A DNA stretch of 64,000 bases. Origin: Oscheius sp. JU75 (Eukaryota; Nematoda; Chromadorea; Rhabditida; Rhabditidae). The translations under genes were made by a program, and so were the position numbers. The notes below the pieces were generated by a model. The model was not told the DNA's origin, did no database searches, and saw nothing but the letters and a program-made list of their open reading frames with translations. Numbering within the stretch: position 1 is the first letter of the stretch; the number at the start of each line of letters is the position of its first letter. Below are positions 20,734-30,881 of the stretch, in pieces. The stretch spans positions 434,001-498,000 of the forward strand of contig JASJZC010000002.1 of the NCBI GenBank assembly GCA_037178855.1. The letters run 5' to 3'.

Positions 20734-22315
20734 ATGTCTCCCACCCCAGCCTGCACCGTCTCCGTCCCTCAAGATGCTCCACTTTCCGGAAAAGATCTCC
20801 ACTCCGTTCCCTGCAAAATCGACTATACTGGTCAGGCTAATGTCTCTGGGTTAGTTACATCTACTTTTTATAGTAAGATCTGCATTTCTACGAACGTAAA
20901 CCAACGTAAATTTTTGGATAGATCGATGTTGCAGAAAAACTTGTCTCCACGGCAAATAGCAAAGCAACCTGCTTATTATACCTTGATTATTCCCCCTCCC
21001 CCCCCCCATTTTGGAAGCAAAAGAAAATCGGTGAACTCGGGTTTAATGTGTTTTTGTGGTTAGTGATATTCAGTTGTGAGTGAGTGTTTGAGGAAACTTG
21101 CAGATCGACCCCCCTATACTTGAGCACTCGAGTCAAAGGGGCTAAGCTGACGCACCGTTTTCCTCGAAATTTACCTTCTACACCCTTGGCGTCATTTTTA
21201 AAAAAAATACAAAAAATGGTAAATACAGCCTCAAAAGAATCTCCAGCAAAAATGACGCCAGGGGTTTATCCGGTAGATCTAGAGACCAACGCTCTGACTC
21301 GTCAACTCTAAATCGAGTCAAGCTGTTTTTCTCGAGTTCGAGCAGGTACACCCCTGGTGTCATTTTTACCGGAGGTCCCTTGGATGCATGCCTGCCTTTG
21401 GGCAGAAATGACGCCAAAGGGTATATGAGTTTATCTTCGAGAAAAACGCTACACCAAGTTTGCGGGTGCTCAGGTATAATACCCTCATTGGTTCTACGTG
21501 CGGTAGGTGAGGTTCTGGTTTACTAAGTACAAAAGATTCTGTGGAGGTCTGAGAGTGCCGCGACGACTGACCTGGAGAAGTAAAAAAATCGACCTAGGTT
21601 ATCGTGAAAGCAAACCAACTGGTGGGTAAGTTGGCCTCACTGACTCCAAGTTTGGTGGTATTTGATAGAAAACAATAATTTGATAGGGAGACACAATTAA
21701 ACAACAGACGAACTCCTCCCCCCTCTTTACGTAAGAAGAGCAGATCTCGCGATACAACTTTGCAGAACATCGGAAAGCCAGAAAAAATTTTGCCCCCGAA
21801 TGCGTAGTTGCGTATTTCTTATGTAAGGAGGCTGCTCTAATAGATCAGAGTATTACCGTAATACGGCCACAGTTTTTGTGAAACACTAGAAAAGCGCACG
21901 TCTGTCTAGCCCCCCTTGTCTTTGCCAAAATCCGAGCCATTCTCATGCCAACTTCAAGCATTCTGTCTGACTGGAAACCCTTTTCACCTTCCATTTTCAG
22001 CTATTTTATCCACTCCCATGCCGAAAACGGCACCCTATCTGCTGCTTTCCGCGGTCGCGGTCTCGAGGGTTGTCAACTGGCTCTACCAGCCGACTACCAG
22101 CTTTTCGTAGTCAAAGAAAAGCCCAACAGTGCTGGTAAATTTCGTCTTTTTCCCCCACAAAATGGAATAATTTAGGTGGTACTCGCCGCTTTACCGTCCT
22201 GGACAGCCGAAACAACTTTACACAATGGGAATGGGACCGTGAGGCTGGCCCAAACTCGGCCCCGGCCCGGGTTTTCACCTCCCTTCGTGTCGCCAACGCC
22301 ATGGCCGAGGACTAA
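20734..22315 (+). CDS. Ribonuclease H2 subunit C
   Basis: Non-catalytic subunit of RNase H2, the nuclear enzyme that removes ribonucleotides from DNA and degrades RNA-DNA hybrids. Exons 20734-20849, 22001-22134 and 22176-22315; 129 aa. Family blocks: LHSVPCKIDYTGQANVSGYF (the LLPCEI..NGPA..S.YF strand), AAFRGRGLEGCQLALPADY (FRGR.L.G..v.lP.gY) and FTQWEWDREAG near the end. An ATG at 20713 is in frame, but ATTTTAG at 20720-20726 lies between it and the ATG at 20734, so the latter is preferred as the trans-spliced start. The gap to the previous stop is 108 bases. Intron 1 is 1,151 nt and holds an inverted-repeat element. Confidence 0.9.
21105..21485. mobile_element. Inverted-repeat element in RNase H2C intron 1
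   Basis: Ends read CCTATACTTGAGCACTCGAG and, inverted, GGTGCTCAGGTATAATACCC. Inside, a TGGCGTCATTTTT motif occurs four times in alternating orientation (near 21186, 21248, 21353 and 21405). Confidence 0.65.
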
Positions 22316-22511
22316 GACTAGTTTTCCCCAATTTTGTATGTAAATTTGTCTATTTTTGCCTTACAATATGTTACCTGATCCTCTCGAGTAAAGCCTGCCT
22401 TGTTGCCTGTTTCCTAAAAACGAGAGGGTTTTCGCCTGTTCTTCTTAAAAAAAAAATTGCCTGGTTGTTTTTTTTTTTGGAAATTTGACGTTACAGAGAG
22501 AGAACATAAGG

Positions 22512-24382
22512 ATGTACCTGACCTACGTCCAGCACCTCGGCTGCCCCACTCGGAGTCTCGTCATGGCGCCGGACGCATATACGACGACCTGTTCGGACTG
22601 TAGCATACAATATAATGTAGGTTTTAAGTCATTTTTTTAATGTGAAAATCATGGAAAATACGGTAAGCTGATCTCTACCATGGCAGGGATCCAACTTAGA
22701 AAATGAGGCAAGCTGATTAAAACAGTTACCGTACCGTTTTTCGCTAGCTTTTCCACAACTTTTTGGCACAAAATATCGGCGAATTTTGTGGCCTAGTGGT
22801 CCGTAACCTGTTTTCGGCATAAAGATATATACCATTCTACTGTTCAAATTCGGCCTGAAGCAGACATGCGCCGGGCTTTGCAGTACATCGGAATATAAAA
22901 AAAATTCAAGCTTGACCCCTAAATAGCTGATTACTCTTGTTCATCATGAGCACTGCAAATGGTTTCGGCCTGGCTCGACCTTTACCGCGTCTGAGGCTCA
23001 TGTCTGCCCTGAAGAATATCTGGGAAAAAAACGAAGAAATATCATGATGCTGTCGTGACTAATGTCACCAAAACTTTTTTGAGAGTGTTTCGAGCAGCTT
23101 TATGAGCAGGCAAACACGTTGACCAAACCGGGAATCAAACCTGGTTTCTTTTATTTGCAGTCTGCTAACCGGTTGAACCTTGAGGGGAAAGGTCGCGCTG
23201 ATTTTCATAAAGGTACTGGAATGCTCCTAATGTACTTCGTCATAGGGCTAGTGTACAAACGCTGTTAATAAGCAGTTTTGCATCATTTTCTTGACAATAT
23301 GACGTCATTTTTAAGTCTCCTGCAATTTGCATCATTTCCCGTCATTTATGTGCAATTTTGCAACAAATTTTGTAAGAAAATGTATATAAGGAGACGCTTA
23401 AAGCTGTTGTGTTACTTGCATCGTTCGGCGTAGTTTTGCATCAAATTCTGACCATTTTCCAGTTAAAAAGATCGGCTGAAATAGCCCAAAATTGCTGATT
23501 TTCGATGCCTGTAACATACCTAGCCTCTTGGCTACGGGCCAAAATTTGTCGAAAAATATGCAATTTTAGGAGGAAAACTGGTCGAACAGTCCCCTCCCCA
23601 CGCCCTTCATCGAGCAGGTCAACGCCAGATGCGCCATCGTTATCAAGCCGACCCGTGGATTCTTTCAATCGTGCGTCTTTCTATTTCTAAGCGTTTTCAA
23701 TGAAAAAAAATTAAGGTACAAAATAGGCGATGATCTCCATGTGGGCATATGTGATAGCCGTTCCGTGGTGCACTCGTTCTGGACGAATGGCGTCGCCTCG
23801 GAGTCGTCGAGCTGGGACAAGTCGATTCTCGTCTATCAATTCGAGAATGATGAGACGAACTGGTTCGACAATTCGCTTCTCGCCTATGTGGGACAGAATG
23901 AGGCACGATTTCCTGGCGAGGTTGGTTTTTGCTTACAAATAAACAGTGCTTTTCATGCAAAAAATGTCATAAAAATTGATGAAAACGAGAAAAAGGAGCA
24001 AAAGACCATAGTGAGAAATAAAAGAGGGATCCGAACCCACAATCAATTTCCCATGTTTCCGCTACGCTCACCACTTGGCCCCGCTGCCAAGAATTTTGCA
24101 AATATATACCATTCATACATTGGGACAGACATTAGTACCTTCAAATTCTAAATTTCCTTTCTTTTTGCTTTCCAAGAAAAAAAAACACATTTCCAGCTCT
24201 ACAATGACATTGACTGGAACTGTTTCGACTTTGTGATGGAATTCCTCCGCTACATCAACTGTCGCAACTATACCAAGTGTCATTTCGTGGCCGAATTCGT
24301 CCAGGATTCGCTCAAAAGAGCCATCAGGTACTGTAGTCTTGTGAGCAAGGTCCAAGCACAGGGCAGCATCCTCATCAGCTGA
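22512..24382 (+). CDS. MKRN2OS-like protein
   Basis: Resembles the MKRN2 opposite-strand protein family, whose function is poorly known. Exons 22512-22616, 23570-23670, 23716-23920 and 24197-24382; 198 aa. The N-terminal exon has two Cys pairs (HLGCPTRS; TTTCSDCSIQYN). The core has ARCAIVIKPTRGFFQSYKIG, DDLHVGICDSRSVVHSFW, GVASESSSWDKSILVYQF and, after the third intron, DIDWNCFDFVMEFL, equivalent to the conserved N-C-F-x-F-V segment. It ends KVQAQGSILIS. It begins 197 bases after the RNase H2C stop, with TTACAG 15 bases before the ATG. Introns 1 and 3 each contain a tRNA-like sequence. Confidence 0.82.
23121..23180 (-). pseudogene. tRNA-like element, Cys(GCA)-like
   Basis: The reverse strand reads CAACCGGTTAGCAGACTGCA (D-arm and anticodon region), then AAACCAGGTTTGATTCCCGG with a near-consensus B box. 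The anticodon stem no longer pairs on its 3' side. Confidence 0.55.
24020..24089 (-). pseudogene. tRNA-like element with Pol III terminator
   Basis: The reverse strand has GGGCCAAGTGGTGAGCG (A-box type of class II tRNAs) and GTGGGTTCGGATCCCTC, closely followed by TTTT. The middle does not fold into a convincing anticodon arm. It lies in intron 3 of the MKRN2OS-like gene. Confidence 0.5.
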
Positions 24383-24506
24383 TTTCTTGTTGATATTCTG
24401 AACCAATTTTGTACATATCCTGGTCACGGTTGTGAGATTGTTAATATGATTTCTCGTATTTCTCTATGTTAATTATACCATTTCATATGGTTAAATACCT
24501 TAAATT

Positions 24507-24512
24507 AATAAA
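24507..24512 (+). terminator. Poly(A) signal between two operon genes
   Basis: AATAAA 125 bases after the MKRN2OS-like stop and 24 bases before the TTTAG acceptor of the next gene. Confidence 0.7.
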
Positions 24513-24537
24513 GTTGTCGTAAACTGAACTAGTTTAG

Positions 24538-25863
24538 ATGGCCGATGAGCTCGAAGACATCAGCCATGACACGGACCGAGCTCTGGACCAGAACGGCTTC
24601 CTCAACCATCACGTAAGTTCAGTTTTTGGTGCTTTTTTGATTGGAATGAATTAGTGGGAAAAAGCATGAAAGTGTGGTTAGGACAATATATCAAGGACTT
24701 GGCAAGGCTTTAGTGTCAAAACTCTCGGAAGATCAACCGATTTTTGCCTTTAATTGGGCCTGCTATCCTTCAAAAATAGCTCGAATAAGACTAATGAGGC
24801 AATAAACTGTTGTTCCTACAGCAGTATTTTGGTCAGAATTCGACAAAAAAAAACTGGTGAATTGTGATCCTCTTGCTAAGGGAAACCTCAGCCAGAAAAA
24901 AAAACCAAACTCAACTGAGAACAAAGGCCGATGCTTTTTAAGGAGTGTTTTAGTCAAGAAATATACATTTTCCGCTCTCCAAAACGCCGATTTTCAGTTC
25001 GACATCTTCACGCACGACTACCGCGAGCAGGCCGAGATCCCGAAGTGCTCGGAGCACGAGGGGGGGGGAGTGGCTGCTGTGGAGAGAGTCATGAGCCGCC
25101 GGCGGAGACGCCGAAGAAGAAGGAACTCGTGAACACGACGCGGAGACTACAGCGAGCCCTGCTCATCTTGAACGGGGTCAAGGGCAAGGCGCCGATCCAG
25201 GACCTCATCGACCAGCTGCAGCAGCTGAACACGGAACTTCAAGAGCTGATCAGGAGAGAAAGTTAGTTTTTGACCTTATTTTTAATTTTGCTGGCTTTTT
25301 TTAAGCAAAAACAAACTTTTTTTCTACCAATTTGACCTGGTTGAAAAACATGGTTTCTGATCAAAAAAGATAACTGAAAAACACTTTTCCATACCGGAGG
25401 ATTGGAACCCTCGACAAATATTTTCCGTGCGATTCGCGAGCGAGCTCTTTACTCTGCACTAAGTATGTAAAAATTTTAAAGTGACAACTTTCGCAGGAAC
25501 AAGTAAATCAACTATTTAAAACAAGGAAAGGCGCGTCGCGGGGAGCTTATTTTTCATTCAGAATAACAAGACTCTGCTCCCAAATAGATTTTACAAAGTC
25601 AAAATCCCAGTCTAAAAGCTGCCATTTTAGCCGCTGAATTCTCCACGACGACGGTCAAGCTGCCCGACTACGATGCTGTCGACATGGGATTACTTCTCGG
25701 CGATGAGGATGTCCAAGCTAGCGCGACGAATCTTCTGGATACGGTAGCCCAAAGTCGACAGGCTGGACGCGATCGGATGTTTCAAGTCGTGGCCGAGGCG
25801 GAGATTCTGCTTAACGAGTTCGACTATGTGAAGAAGCACGTCCTTTCTAATGACGGTTGTTGA
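24538..25863 (+). CDS. Unrecognised coiled-coil protein, last gene of candidate operon (1-nt frame break)
   Basis: Exons 24538-24612, 24998-25261 and 25631-25863. The N terminus is MADELEDISHDTDRALDQNG. The second exon starts FDIFTHDYREQAEIPKC and then hits a run of nine Gs at 25060-25068. As written, the frame continues into an Arg run and stops. With one more G it continues into ELVNTTRRLQRALLILNGVK and IQDLIDQLQQLNTELQELI, and then joins the third exon in phase. The simplest explanation is a homopolymer base-count error. The predicted protein is about 190 aa, helical, with heptad-like leucines, and ends KKHVLSNDGC. Family not recognised. The start lies directly after TTTAG, 156 bases after the previous gene. 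Confidence 0.68.
25395..25463 (-). pseudogene. tRNA-like element in coiled-coil gene intron 2
   Basis: The reverse strand has GAGTAAAGAGCTCGCTCGCG and GAGGGTTCCAATCCTCCGG, the latter a T arm with a paired stem (GAGG/CCTC) and one B-box mismatch. Confidence 0.45.
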
Positions 25864-26319
25864 AATTTTTATGCTCGAATTATCATTATTGTTGACTAAT
25901 TAAAATTGTCTTTTTTCTACTTACAACTGCTGTCTTTAGCAGGTTATTAGAAGGAAAGCTCGAAAAAAAACGTTTAAATTGATCAAAATAGAGGTTGAGT
26001 CCTAATTTTCATGTTTCAAGCTTTTGTGACGTATTTTCCGCAGTTTTTCTGCTAATTTTGTTGCCAAGTAGGTTTTTCCTTTTTTTTGGTAAAATTCGAT
26101 TTTAAAGTAAAAAAAAAGTGATCTAAAGGAAAAACTCGCGCCGAGTTTCCAAAATTCGTGTTAGAAGCCTTTTGGCGGGAAGAGCGATAGTCTTTCAAGA
26201 TGCCGCTCTTCGTTAGAAAGAGTTCGCTCGACACCGAAGTCCAACAATACTTGGCATGTACTCTCTCTGATACTGCGCTCCGGTACACTGTCTTCGTAAG
26301 AAAACAGTTTATTTACAGT
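25864..26319. other. Spacer between convergent genes
   Basis: A+T-rich. A + strand frame from ATG 26201 (MPLFVRKSSLDTEVQQYLAC) ends at a GTAAGA at 26296 but has no visible next exon. Nothing else supported. Confidence 0.4.
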
Positions 26320-26851
26320 TCATTCAGACCAACTGGTAGCCAATTCTTCTGACCGTCTGCGCATAAAGTAGTCCGGTACGACAACACTCAGCTCTGTCCT
26401 CCTCAGTGCCTGGGAGACCTGAAAGACCCCGTGGATGGCCTCCGGCGACTGTGCCTCCTTCCCATTCAAGACCTACAACTTCTAGTCGGACATCTTGGAC
26501 AGGCTCACCTCCTGCCTATTAGCCTTCCTCCTGATCCCGTTCTCTTGAAAGCCGACCATCATACGATTGATGATGAAGCCGACAACTTCTCGCCAAAGAA
26601 TAATGGCCGAGTCGATTTCGGCCGTGGTCAGACAGGCCTTTTTGTTGTTTCTTGAAAGGGATTATAAAGAGAAAATGCGAAAGGTACCTACTTCTTTTCA
26701 ATCTTCATAGCCTTGCGGAAGTGGAAAAGAGTACACTCTTTGAAGACTGCCCAGTAGTGAGAACTGGGATCATATTATGTATGGATCACTCTGCCCCTGT
26801 CCTTGTTCCTGTCACTGTCCCTGTCACTCTGTATTCGTCAGTCTCCATCTG

Positions 26852-26943
<92 letters not shown>

Positions 26944-27643
26944 CACACCTGAATCCCAGCTGTTCCTCATGCCTAGCATGAATCTTTCCCAAGTTCAGGA
27001 AAATCGTATCCAGTGATCCAACCGGATCTCCCAGATGCTTCATGGTGGTCTCAATAACCTAAATCCAAAGCTACAGTATTGTCTTCCCCTCAAACCTGAA
27101 TGAATCGAAGAGCGTGAAAGGCGAACTCATTGGATTTTTTCTCGTCTTCTCGGTAATCTTTGAGCATGAACTGGAACATCAACTTGGCGTCGGGAGCCTG
27201 CTCAAAGATCATCTGGAAGATATCGACTGCCAGTGTTTCCATATCTCTGGAAAATTCTGATCTCTTATTACTGGGGGGACAAGGCTCCTTTGTCACTTTG
27301 CCATGAATTTTTGATCGGGACAATCACTCGTATGTGAGAAATTCGAGTGCTGGAATTGGGAGTGAACAAGGAACTGGAGAGCAGAAAAAGAATAAGGTTT
27401 GGTGATCGAACCCGGGATCTCTGGTTCGCAGACAAAAGTGTTAAATACTCGGACACGAAGTGCCTGCTTGCTGGCTTTTTCAAGACTATTAGTATCATTG
27501 AGGTTCTCTTGTAATAGTCAACTTCAGTATGCTTTAAGCGTTTTAAACAGCTTTTCTGTCCCCCCTCTTACCTCGACACAATCCTCCATGACCGGTCCAA
27601 GATGTCTTTATCGGTAGGCGTCAAATGGCTGAGTGACTGCATC
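26320..27643 (-). CDS. Nematode-type globin
   Basis: Haem protein of the globin superfamily. Six exons: 27643-27572, 27246-27096, 27058-26949, 26763-26692, 26650-26519 and 26418-26320; 211 aa. The A helix reads LTPTDKDILDRSW. The B-C region is DIFQMIFEQAPDAKLMFQFM. The E helix has the distal His in EFAFHALRFIQ. LGKIHARHEEQLGF carries the proximal His. The G helix is HYWAVFKECTLFHFRKAM and the H helix is ILWREVVGFIINRMMVGF. A 33-aa tail after the H helix, with MRRRSEELATSWSE, has no globin counterpart. No signal peptide or myristoylation Gly is obvious at the chosen Met, and an upstream exon is possible. Intron 3 contains a long pure CT microsatellite; intron 1 contains a tRNA-like sequence. 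Confidence 0.91.
26858..26937. repeat. (CT)n microsatellite
   Basis: About 40 uninterrupted CT units in globin intron 3; GA on the transcribed sense strand. Confidence 0.97.
27398..27470 (-). pseudogene. tRNA-like element in globin intron 1
   Basis: The reverse strand carries CACTTCGTGTCCGAGTATTT, then TTTGTCTGCGAACCAGA (four of five anticodon-stem pairs, GCG in the loop), and CCCGGGTTCGATCACC with a good B-box core. Confidence 0.5.
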
Positions 27644-27723
27644 GCAGAGATCTAAATTTGGTGAGTACACAGCAGCGAATGTAAAACTGGAGACACTCAT
27701 TTGCATGAATCTATTTCTCGATG

Positions 27724-27762
<39 letters not shown>

Positions 27763-27956
27763 CAGGGGGACAGAATGATAAAGAGATAGAGAGATAGAGT
27801 GTCTGAGAGACAGAGATAAAAGGCGACACATGTTTTCCATCCAATTAATGTGGTTCTAATTGAAAAATGGGCTGTGGGCGGACCCGAGTCGGGGCTTACC
27901 ACCGCACTCTGACAGCCTAGACGCTAATTATTTTAAAGCCTTGAGGGAGAGATAAT

Positions 27957-28545
27957 TTATTTCGAATCATGGAGAAAATCTTCCTTCTCGAGGGCGAGTA
28001 GATTCAAGACTCTGTCGCTCAATGCCAGACTTCGCTCCAAAAATTCCCAGGTCTTTTGGTGGACATCTCCTCGAATCATGCCTCCGTGATAGAGTCTTTT
28101 TGACAAGTTTGCATACTCAGCACGAAACCGATCTCGTTTCTCGACTCCTAGTCGACTGGAAGTACACGATCTCAAGAGCGATGAGATGTCGTCTGGGAAG
28201 TTCTAAAAACATTGTCTCCATCTGTTTCTGTCTCTCTGTCTATCGGTCTCTATGTCTCTGTTTCTCTTTTTTTTCTCTATCTTTCTTTAGATTATAAACT
28301 CACGTTGGGAAATGTTTTGTACTGGTGTACGTAGGATTCGTACTTTTCCATTTCCTCTGCTCTCAAATTCGAACAAATCTCATGGATACTATAGCTGGTC
28401 AAAGAAAGACGAACAACTGATCTATCCGTCATCTGAACTGGTCAAATAGGAAAATATATGTAAGAAAACTTACCTTGCAAATGACCGTCTCAATCATTTG
28501 AGGAGTCATCGATGGGTGGTGGAAGATACCTGGAGTTTCGCTCAT
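27957..28545 (-). CDS. Unrecognised small helical protein
   Basis: Three exons: 28545-28474, 28432-28304 and 28202-27957; 148 aa in consistent phase. It starts MSETPGIFHHPSMTPQMIET and continues SIHEICSNLRAEEMEKYESY. The last exon is charged and helical (RDRFRAEYANLSKRLYHGG, TWEFLERSLALSDRVLNLL). No signal peptide, membrane span or known motif. It lies directly upstream of the globin gene on the same strand, 314 bases from its first exon. The intron acceptor phases and the absence of stops support real coding. Confidence 0.7.
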
Positions 28546-30881
28546 TGTAGACGAGTTTACGTTACCCGTGTTCCAACATTCTATGAGGTTCAATTATCGC
28601 TTTCGTTCCACAATAAATGCTGCAACGCGTTTGTACTTGTAACGCTTTTCAGACAAAGGAATAGTTTAGAAAAAAAAACCAGCTTTTATATTGCTCCCTT
28701 GCGGTCCAGGGACCGTTACGCACCAGTCGAGCTACCGTGACGGGAGCAACATTCTGCCGCAGACGCTGTCCCATAAACTGAATCGCATTGACTGGAGTTA
28801 GTGTGCGCACAAAGTAATTCAAGAATTGGTAATCAAAGATTCCGATAGATAGACAGACAGAGACGCGAGGGCACTTTAAACTAGATGTTCTAGTTGGGAA
28901 GTCCTATATGAGAAGCAACTGAATGCGAGAGACAGAGTCAGATCCAGTTCAAAGTAATAGCAGTGAACTTGTCCATACAGAGACAGAAAAACATAATCAG
29001 AACTGAGCAGTGCAAAGAACTTCAGAGAGAGTGGCCGAGAGACAGAGATCCAACCATCATCCATCTCTGAGAACAGACTGATTAGATGGTCTTTTATAGC
29101 AAGAGAACAGAAATTATTGAAATGATTAGAGCAAAGATTTGAAAGACAGAGAGGCAATGATAGACAGCCACCAGAGACAGAGTGGGAGACATAGAGACGG
29201 GGAGGCAGAGACAGTCAGTTAGACAGAGAACAAAGAGAGTGAGAAATATTGAGAAGCAGAGAGAGAGTAACAAAGAGAGTGACAGTGACAGAGACAGTGA
29301 GAGACGGAGACAAAGATCCAATCATCATCCATCTCTCCACAGCAATCTTTCTCCTGTCGCGCTCGCAATTTGAAAGCTGTGCCCTTTCTATCCGGTGTGG
29401 ATGCCTCTTCTTCCAATTGCCTCCATGCTTCTTCTAATTGAAAGTTCTCTTTTTCTGGATCAGGCTCCCAGCATGTTTATCTCCAGGCTGTTCCTGTTCC
29501 TTCACCCTTGATTAGATTGCCCTCTCTCTCGCACACAAAATTCCTTTTTCCCAGGTGAACGCAAATAGCTGGGAAAGGACGCTAACCGAGAGAGAGGCGA
29601 TCTAATCTCGAGCCGGCTTCATTGCGGATCTTTGGGCCTTATTGTCATCCCTCCTTTTCGACGAACGTTTTCAAAATTGGCGCCAAAATGGCCATCTTCT
29701 TGGGCTGCAGATTCATTTAATTAGAGACCTTCGCAGCTATCCCGAGCTCCCCCACCCTTCTCGAACCCGGATACAATCTTGGAGAAGTCAATTAGTCAAG
29801 AAGCGCTCTTTGGGAAAGGGCATATCTTTTTGTCTCCGTCTCTCTGTCTCTCATTCCACCTCTCTCTCCTCTCGTTCGCTCTACAATTGTGCATCGCAAT
29901 CCGCAAAGTTGCAGTTTCCCTCGCGCTTGCCGCACCCGTACGCTCCCTGCGCGTCGGGAGCTTCGCTTTCCACAGTCCAACTTTGCCTGATGTGGTTGAA
30001 GGTTGATGGACTGGGTTGCGCGTCCTGGTTCACTGAATTCGGAGCCACCGGTGGTGTGTATACACTTGTTCTATAATTGGTGGAGCCTGTAGAATAAATT
30101 CTGACAGTACTTCGTCTTCCGATTTAGCCGGGGAGAGTTCAGAAACGCCTGAATTCTTTGCAAAAAAATTTCTTTTTTAAATTGTAAAACCTTGTAAAAC
30201 AGGTCTATCTCATCAAGCTCTGTCTTTTTCCTTTATTCTCTATTTTTTTGAAATGAGTCAACATGCTTTGAACAGGACAAGGGTTACAGTGTACCCAAGT
30301 AAAAAACTTGTTTATCCCTTCTCTCAACTTCACATGTCAAGAATCGTACCCGCTCATTAGTCTCAAAGGTTGTCCAGCAGTAGAGCTACTGTAAGAATCG
30401 TGATCCTAATCTACAATTTCCCGCTCAAACGTTCCCCTATCAAATTCGAATAACATCCTAGTAAAACCCATGTTCAAGGAAAACAGTTCCGCTTCCTTTT
30501 ACTGGTCCCTCCTTCAATTCGGATGAGCCCCTGAATGTGAAATGAGCGGTTGAGTGTCAATTGCCCTCCTGGATCCCATAGCATAGCCCTAAATTTTTAT
30601 TGGCCTGTGACTCTCTTGCTCTGTGCTTCTCCTTGAAAAAGAGACCTATGTTTACCCTTTTCAAAAGCCTGCCCGGCTAATTCCCGGCCTCCAAAACATG
30701 GCTGGAGGGAACCGATCGTGTGCGACATTTACATCAATTAGCCTCGGGCTTTGTCCAGCCATTACCGATGAGAAGAGCCACTCTTTTTGAATTGGACCGC
30801 TCTGTCTCCCAATAACAAGTTTCTTTTCCTCTAGACTATCTTGACTCACCCTTGTTATCCTATCATTACCACTTCAGATCA
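28546..30881. other. Long spacer rich in GACAGAGA tracts
   Basis: 2.3 kb. 28677-28745 has a tRNA-A-box-like segment (reverse CGGTAGCTCGACTGGTGCG) enclosed by an 8-bp inverted repeat (TTGCTCCC/GGGAGCAA). 28850-29330 is mostly imperfect GACAGAGA. 30340-30405 (reverse) is weakly tRNA-like. The open frame at 29642-30076 has no protein-like features. Confidence 0.5.

Noticed and set aside
26652-27016. Long Ser/Leu open frames on the plus strand
   Set aside because: They translate the (CT)n microsatellite inside globin intron 3; no biological coding signal.
29642-30076. 144-codon plus-strand frame
   Set aside because: No domain, splice logic or compositional support; it lies in TCTCTGTC-rich spacer.
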